From NCBI RefSeq assembly GCF_051900425.1, contig NZ_JBHZGK010000003.1:186001-250000 (forward strand): a stretch of 64,000 bases of DNA. The letters run 5' to 3'. Made by a program: the position numbers and the translations under genes. The notes under the pieces were generated by a model. The model was not told where the DNA came from and made no database searches. It saw only the letters and a program-made list of their open reading frames with translations. The DNA comes from Frateuria_A sp051900425 (GTDB taxonomy: Bacteria; Pseudomonadota; Gammaproteobacteria; Xanthomonadales; Rhodanobacteraceae). This document shows, piece by piece, positions 59,557 through 64,000 of this stretch (within the stretch, counting starts at the first letter, position 1; each line of letters opens with the position of its first letter).

Positions 59557-60015
59557 ATGATCGAGATCAGCTTCGGCAAGATGCTGCTGCTGGCGCTTAT
59601 TGCGCTATTGGTGCTCGGCCCGGAAAAGCTGCCAGGCGCGGCGCGCACCGCCGGCGCGCTGGTGCGCCGCGTGCGCAATACCTGGGACAGCGTGCGTACC
59701 GAGGTCGAGCGCGAGCTGGAGATCGAGGAGATCAAGCGCACCGCCCGCGAGGCCGCCGCGCGTGCCGAGGCTGCGCAGGCGCAGATGAACGCCACCGCCC
59801 GCGAGGTGCGCGAGGTGGTCGGCGCGGTGGCGGCAACGCCCGCATCCCTCGCGCCGCCCGCGTCCGGAGCCGAGGCGCGGTTGGCCAGCGAGGCGGCGGA
59901 CGAGACCGACGAGAGCGATGAGGCTGCCCCCGAACGCGACACGCTCACCGGCGACCTGTTCGCCGACGATCCCGGGCAAGCGCCGGTGAAGGACCCTCCG
60001 CATGGCATCGCCTGA
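59557..60015 (+). CDS. tatB: Sec-independent protein translocase subunit TatB
   Basis: Receives Tat substrates from TatC. The 152-residue protein starts with the TatB helix FGKMLLLALIALLVLGPEKLP, whose Glu/Pro GPEKLP hinge distinguishes it from TatA, then a long amphipathic helix (about 22-80) and an acidic, disordered tail. Its end overlaps tatC by 14 bp, indicating coupled translation. Confidence 0.95.
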   Translation: MIEISFGKMLLLALIALLVLGPEKLPGAARTAGALVRRVRNTWDSVRTEVERELEIEEIKRTAREAAARAEAAQAQMNATAREVREVVGAVAATPASLAPPASGAEARLASEAADETDESDEAAPERDTLTGDLFADDPGQAPVKDPPHGIA

Positions 60016-60754
60016 GCCCGAGCAGATCGACCTGCAGCAAGGCCTGTTCTCGCACCTGATCGAACTGCGCTCGCGCCTGCTCAAGGCCTGCGCGATGGTG
60101 CTGATCGTGTTGCTGGCGCTGATCCCGTTCGCCAACCGGCTCTACACGCTGCTGGCCGCGCCGCTGGTGGCTCACCTGCCGCAGGGCGCGCACCTGATCG
60201 CGACCGAGGTGGCCAGTCCATTCATCACGCCGCTCAAGCTCGCCTTCTACACCGCGCTGTTCATCAGCATGCCGGTGATCCTCTACCAGCTGTGGGCGTT
60301 CGTCAGCCCCGGCCTGTACAAGCACGAGAAGCGGCTGGCGCGGCCGCTGCTGCTGGCGGCGCTGGTGTTGTTCTACGTCGGCTGCGCGTTCGCCTATTTC
60401 CTGGTGCTGCCGGCGGCGTTCCGCTTCCTCACCGCGGTGACGCCCGCGGGCGTGGAGATGATGACCGACATCACGCATTACCTGGATTTCGTGATGCTGA
60501 TGTTCTTCGCCTTCGGCCTGTGCTTCGAGGTGCCGGTGGCGGTAGTGATCCTGGCTGCGGTGGGTGTGGTCGACGTGGCCAAGCTGCGCAGCATGCGCCG
60601 CTACGCGATCGTCGGTGCATTCGCGATCGCCGCGGTGATCACGCCCCCGGACATCACCTCGATGATCATGCTGGCGGTGCCGATGTGCGTGCTCTACGAA
60701 CTGGGCGTGCTGGCGGTGCGCTGGCTGGTCAAGCCGCGCGAGGCTTCCGAGTAG
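60002..60754 (+). CDS. tatC: Sec-independent protein translocase subunit TatC
   Basis: The substrate-recognition core of the Tat translocase; it binds the twin-arginine signal. The 250 residues contain six helices. The conserved HLIELRSRL near 16-24 (cytoplasmic Glu) and FYTALFISMPVILYQLWAFV with SPGLYKHEKR are family motifs. The YFLVLPAAFRFL and LYELGVLAVRWLV segments are also typical. It ends the operon; a 386-bp REP array separates it from convergent ctpA. Confidence 0.97.
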   Translation: MASPEPEQIDLQQGLFSHLIELRSRLLKACAMVLIVLLALIPFANRLYTLLAAPLVAHLPQGAHLIATEVASPFITPLKLAFYTALFISMPVILYQLWAFVSPGLYKHEKRLARPLLLAALVLFYVGCAFAYFLVLPAAFRFLTAVTPAGVEMMTDITHYLDFVMLMFFAFGLCFEVPVAVVILAAVGVVDVAKLRSMRRYAIVGAFAIAAVITPPDITSMIMLAVPMCVLYELGVLAVRWLVKPREASE

Positions 60755-60764
60755 CGCGCGCTCT

Positions 60765-61130
60765 CTCCCTGCGGGAGAGGATTCGACAGCACGGCTCGCT
60801 GGATTTTCCCGCAAGCCTTGTCCCCCTCACCCCAGCCCTCTCCCCGCCGGGGAGAGGGAGTCAAGTTGCCGCACGGTTGTAATGGTGATCGGCGTGTTTC
60901 GAACGGCCCTTTCGCTCATTGCGAGGGCGGGGTGCGCCTACCTTGCGGCAGGCCACGCTTGTGGCTCCCTCTCCCCTGCGGGGAGAGGGTTGGGGTGAGG
61001 GGCCGGGGCTCGCCCGGCGGTTGCATGGAGCGGTTGCTCTTCGCGGCAAAGGCCCGGCTCGCCGCATTCCCCGCAAGCCTTGTCCCCCTCAGTCCAGGCC
61101 GCTCTCCGGAGGTGAGGGAGCAAGCCGCAC
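60765..61130. repeat. array of four CCCTCTCCCC-type REP units
   Basis: The 386-bp gap between tatC and ctpA holds four palindromic units near 60767-60782, 60837-60862, 60966-60990 and 61100-61122, arranged as two facing pairs. The phrase CCGCAAGCCTTGTCCCCCTC occurs twice (60811- and 61072-), so the array arose partly by duplication. No gene is seen. Confidence 0.8.
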
Positions 61131-61140
61131 GGTGGAAGCG

Positions 61141-62481
61141 CTACTTCACGGCGTCCACGCGATGCCCCAGCGCCAGCCCCTTGAGGATGTTCAACGCCTG
61201 CGCCAGCGTGTAGTCCTCGGTGGCGAGCTTGGCGTTATCGGCGCTGCCGTCGTTGTCGATGTCCTGGGCCGCGGTGTTCTCGTTGGCCAGGTGGTGCTTC
61301 AGATCCGCCTCGGAATTGATCGGCTCGGGCGCGCTGTCGGCAGGGTTGACGGTGAGCTCGGCCAGCGCGATGTCAGGCTTGATGCCTTCAGCCTGGATCG
61401 AGGTGCCGTTGGGCGTGTAGTAGCGGGCGGTGGTGAGCTTGACCGCGTGGTCGGCATCCAGCGGCAGCACGGTCTGCACCACGCCCTTGCCGAAGGTGCG
61501 CCGGCCCACGATCAGCGCACGATGGTTGTCCTTCAGCGCCCCGGCGACGATCTCCGCCGCCGAGGCGGTGCCGTTGTCGGCCAGCAGCACCATCGGCGCG
61601 CCTTGAAGCAGATCGCCCGGGTGCGCGTCGAACTTGAGATTGGCGTCGGCCAACCGTCCGCGCGTGCTCACGATGCCGCCTGCGTCCAGGAAGTCGTCAC
61701 TGACCGCCACCGCCGAGGTGAGCAGGCCGCCGGGGTTGGAGCGCAGGTCGAGCACGGCGCCCTTGGGCTGGCCGTGCCTGGTCACGTACGCGGCGAACTT
61801 GCGCTCCAGGTCGTCGGCGGTGTCTTCCTGGAACTGGCTGATGCGGATGTAGGCGTAGCCGGGTTGCAGCTCGCGCAGCTTCACGCTGGTCACCGAGATC
61901 TGCTCGCGCACCAGGTGCATGTCGATCGGCTTGTCGCTGTTCTCGTGCAGGATCGATAGCGTGACCTTGCTGCCAGGCTCGCCACGCAGTTGCTTGAACA
62001 TGTCGTCCACGTTTTCGGGGTCGACCGGCTTGCCGTTGATCTTGACGATGGTGTCGCCGGGCTTGATGCCGGCGCGCGCGGCCGGGGTGTCGTCGATGGG
62101 GGCGATGATGCGCAGCGTGCCGTCGACCTCCAGCACCTCGATGCCCAGGCCGCTGTACTGGCCGGTGGTGTCTTCGGAAAGCTGTTGCAGGCCCTGCCTG
62201 TCCAGGTATTCGCTGTGCGGGTCCAGTCCGCTCAGCATCCCGCTGATCGCGGCCTTCATCAGCGTCTTGTTGTCGACCGGCTCGACGTAGGCCTGGCGGA
62301 CCACTTCGTACACGCGGCTGAAGTTGCGCACGTCGTCCAGGTCGACCGGGTCGGGCGCGCTGGCGGCCTTGGCCGGCGCCGCCGAGCTCGCGGCGCTGGC
62401 CGGCGCCTGCTGTGCATGCAGCGGCGCGAACGCCAGCGCGGCGGTCACGGCGCAGGCCAGGGCACGGGGGATCGGATGCAT
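61141..62481 (-). CDS. carboxy-terminal processing protease (S41 family)
   Basis: A 446-residue periplasmic serine protease of the CtpA/Prc type, cleaving C-terminal tails of envelope proteins, including cell-wall hydrolases. It has a signal peptide (about 1-23, LHA-QQAP), an Ala/Pro-rich linker, a helical segment (about 48-90), a PDZ domain (about 100-190, YSGLGIEV to VKINGK) and the protease core. The catalytic Ser307 lies in NGTASAAEI and Lys332 in RRTFGKGVVQT, with the family Gln at 336. The first ATG giving a signal peptide is 62481. It is likely co-transcribed with the EnvC gene 87 bp upstream, a pairing that suits coordinated peptidoglycan hydrolase control. Confidence 0.95.
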   Translation of the reverse strand: MHPIPRALACAVTAALAFAPLHAQQAPASAASSAAPAKAASAPDPVDLDDVRNFSRVYEVVRQAYVEPVDNKTLMKAAISGMLSGLDPHSEYLDRQGLQQLSEDTTGQYSGLGIEVLEVDGTLRIIAPIDDTPAARAGIKPGDTIVKINGKPVDPENVDDMFKQLRGEPGSKVTLSILHENSDKPIDMHLVREQISVTSVKLRELQPGYAYIRISQFQEDTADDLERKFAAYVTRHGQPKGAVLDLRSNPGGLLTSAVAVSDDFLDAGGIVSTRGRLADANLKFDAHPGDLLQGAPMVLLADNGTASAAEIVAGALKDNHRALIVGRRTFGKGVVQTVLPLDADHAVKLTTARYYTPNGTSIQAEGIKPDIALAELTVNPADSAPEPINSEADLKHHLANENTAAQDIDNDGSADNAKLATEDYTLAQALNILKGLALGHRVDAVK

Positions 62482-62567
62482 GCGAAGACTCCTGGGTATC
62501 CGGCGGATTTCGACCGCGCGGCAGCGTGGTCGTTCCAAAGTTAGCCTGCGGTGCGCCGCAGGGGGCG

Positions 62568-63743
62568 TCAACGGCGCTTGGCCAGCCAGCCGCGCGGGTC
62601 GACCGGCTTGTTCTTGTGACGCAGTTCGAAATACACGCCGGTGTTGAGGCCGGTGGTCGGGCTGGCGGTGCCGATCGCCTCGCCCGCCTCGACCTGGTCG
62701 CCGACGTTGTGCAGCACGCTTTCGTTGTTGCCGTACATGCTCAGCCAGCCATCGCCGTGGTTGAGGATCACCAGCAGGCCGTAACCGCGCAGGAAGGCCG
62801 CGTAGACCACCCGGCCGCGCGCCACCGCATGCACTTCGCTGCCGCCCTCGGCCTTGATCAGCACGCCGTTACCGTAGTTGACCACCGCACCGGAGGCGGG
62901 CCAGGGCAGGTTGCCCCGGATGTCCGCCTTGCCGCCGGCACGGCTGGGCGCGGCGGGGCTGGCGCGCTCGCTGCGCGCCGCCTCGCGTGCGGCCTCGTCG
63001 ATCGCACGCTGCAGCTGGTCGACCAGGTGGTCCAGCGACTGCGCGTTCTGCTTCATCGCGGCCAGGCGCTGGCCCTCGTCCTTGTACTTGGCGTTGGCCT
63101 GGGCAACCAGCTTCTGCTGCGCGGCGCGCTGCGCGGTGAGCGCCTGGGCCTTGTCCGCGCGCTCGGCGCGGGTGGCGGCCAGGGCCTGTTGCTCGGCGGT
63201 GATGTCGGCCTCCAGTTGCTGCAGCCGGCCGAGCTCGTTCATCAGATCGGCCACGCGCGCGGCGCGGTCCTGCTGGAAATACTTCGAGTAGGCCAGTGCG
63301 CGGGCGATCTGCGCCAGGTCCTGGTCGCCCAGCAGCAGACGCAGGTCGGTGCCGCGGCCCAGCGTGTAGGTGGCGCGCAGCAGGTCGGCGATGGCCGCGC
63401 GCTGGCCGGCCAGGCGCTGTTCCAGGTCGCTGCGCTGCTGTTGGAGCTGTTCCAGTTCCTGTTGCTTGGCCGCCAGTGCGGCGTCGGCCTCGCGCAGCGC
63501 GCGGGCGGCCTCGGCCAGTGCGCTGGCCTGGCGCGCCAGTTCGGCGTTGGCGCTGTCGCGGCGGGCGGCGGTCTGTGCCTGCTCGCGGGCCAATGCTTCC
63601 ATCTTGCTGCGCAGTTCGGCCAGTTGCTGTTTGGCCTGGGCCTGCTTGTGCAGGGAGGCATCCTGCGCGATGGCCGGCACGGCGAAGGCCAGTGCGATGG
63701 AGGTCAGCAGGCGGGCGAGGGCACGAAGGGTGGCGTGGCGCAT
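62568..63743 (-). CDS. envC: EnvC-like murein hydrolase activator
   Basis: A 391-residue periplasmic protein with a signal peptide (about 1-26), a long coiled coil (about 30-250) and a C-terminal LytM domain (about 280-390). EnvC activates cell-wall amidases during division rather than cutting peptidoglycan itself. The LytM site supports this: the region NHGDGWLSMYGN and, near 368, TGVYFEL replace the HxH metal ligand motif GPHLHFE of active enzymes, so it is catalytically dead. The Gln-rich SKMEALAREQAQ to KQQELEQLQQQ stretch is the coiled coil. ctpA follows on the same strand. Confidence 0.92.
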   Translation of the reverse strand: MRHATLRALARLLTSIALAFAVPAIAQDASLHKQAQAKQQLAELRSKMEALAREQAQTAARRDSANAELARQASALAEAARALREADAALAAKQQELEQLQQQRSDLEQRLAGQRAAIADLLRATYTLGRGTDLRLLLGDQDLAQIARALAYSKYFQQDRAARVADLMNELGRLQQLEADITAEQQALAATRAERADKAQALTAQRAAQQKLVAQANAKYKDEGQRLAAMKQNAQSLDHLVDQLQRAIDEAAREAARSERASPAAPSRAGGKADIRGNLPWPASGAVVNYGNGVLIKAEGGSEVHAVARGRVVYAAFLRGYGLLVILNHGDGWLSMYGNNESVLHNVGDQVEAGEAIGTASPTTGLNTGVYFELRHKNKPVDPRGWLAKRR

Positions 63744-63914
63744 GGGGACCGATTATCCCCGAAGCGGACACGTCGTAGGGCGGGCATCGGCGGGTTTCGG
63801 CCACCGGCGCGGTGACGGACGAACGGAGGGCCTGGAGCCCGCCCCGCGCCACCGGCGACAGCGCCTGCACGGGCGGCCGCTACCATGGTCGTTCGTCAGC
63901 GGACAGGTACGTCG
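63744..63914. other. divergent intergenic region, no gene
   Basis: 171 bp between envC and a divergent partial gene. No hairpin of note or recognisable promoter was seen. Both genes must have their promoters here. Confidence 0.4.
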
Positions 63915-64000
63915 ATGGGCAAGCGTCGAACGTGGACCGCGATCGCGGTGGCCGGCTGGCCACTGGCGCTCGCGGCGCAGACTGTCACCGAGTTGCCTCC
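63915..64000 (+). CDS. start of an exported protein, truncated by window edge
   Basis: Only 28 codons are visible. The start MGKRRTWTAIAV with basic residues and a hydrophobic stretch ending LALAAQTV is a typical signal peptide, cleaved near residue 21. The ATG at 63915 is the first in frame; a ribosome-binding site is weak (GGACAGG). The family cannot be identified from this fragment. Confidence 0.55.
   Translation, partial: MGKRRTWTAIAVAGWPLALAAQTVTELP

Noticed and set aside
60765..61130. CRISPR-like array
   Set aside because: The repeated units are palindromes in facing pairs with irregular spacing and few copies, not regular direct repeats with spacers; no cas genes are present.
1..64000. 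Mobile elements, prophage, toxin-antitoxin or defence genes
   Set aside because: No transposase, integrase, phage structural gene, restriction or toxin family could be recognised; apart from REP elements the window looks like stable core chromosome.

Overview
The window is about 64 kb of very GC-rich, densely coding chromosome. Gene content and order (cox operon with DUF2244, putA, tatABC next to a SYLF protein, rpsU-yqeY-dnaG, tsaD-folB-folK, a FolM-like pteridine reductase, coniferyl-type ALDH) together with abundant REP-type palindromes point to a gammaproteobacterium of the Xanthomonadales/Lysobacterales, most likely Rhodanobacteraceae (Rhodanobacter/Dyella/Frateuria type). This placement is inferred from gene content, not from a marker comparison. 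I see no phage, insertion sequence, CRISPR array, tRNA or rRNA.

Layout. 1-5.2 kb: the end of a SNF2 helicase, then a leftward cluster of glucokinase, a secreted thioredoxin-fold protein and a HAD phosphatase. 5.3-10.3 kb: a four-gene ABC exporter (ATPase, double-length HlyD-like adaptor, lipoprotein adaptor, MacB-type permease) whose genes all overlap. 10.5-20.5 kb: hemB, a small lipocalin-like protein, glutamine cyclotransferase, a KefB/KefC antiporter, a giant membrane-anchored ankyrin protein, YcgL and a FadL porin. 20.5-26 kb: a disordered small protein, an aldehyde dehydrogenase and bifunctional PutA. 26-35 kb: aa3-type cytochrome c oxidase (coxB, coxA, small TM protein, coxC) followed by assembly and heme A genes (SURF1, a CxxxC membrane protein, ctaA, an EF-hand protein, ctaB). 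35-42.4 kb: TPR-sulfotransferase, an MgtA-type Mg2+ ATPase behind a long structured leader with a candidate upstream ORF, and a secreted CehA/McbA-type metallohydrolase. 42.5-47.5 kb: a leftward rpsU-yqeY-DUF1328-dnaG-dedA-SBF transporter run. 47.5-53.3 kb: tsaD, folB, MscS channel, folK, DUF6159, pteridine reductase and EcsC. 53.4-64 kb: TonB receptor, MidA methyltransferase, VanZ, hemH, SYLF protein, tatABC, CtpA protease, EnvC, and the start of one more exported protein.

Themes. Respiration is the main one: oxidase subunits, copper/heme assembly factors, heme synthesis (hemB, hemH, ctaA, ctaB) and the Tat system. Cell-envelope maintenance (CtpA, EnvC, MscS, DedA, FadL, TonB receptor) and folate synthesis (folB, folK, pteridine reductase) are also grouped. 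Two palindromic repeat families are scattered between genes. Copies supply the stop codons of tsaD and folK, probably the tail of the SBF transporter, and one palindrome lies in frame inside dnaG.

The observations most worth following up are the two-adaptor ABC exporter, the mgtA leader, the palindrome insertion in dnaG, the absence of cox11/ctaG from its usual place in the cox operon, and the candidate zinc-regulated TonB receptor. No clearly unprecedented defence or mobile system was found.
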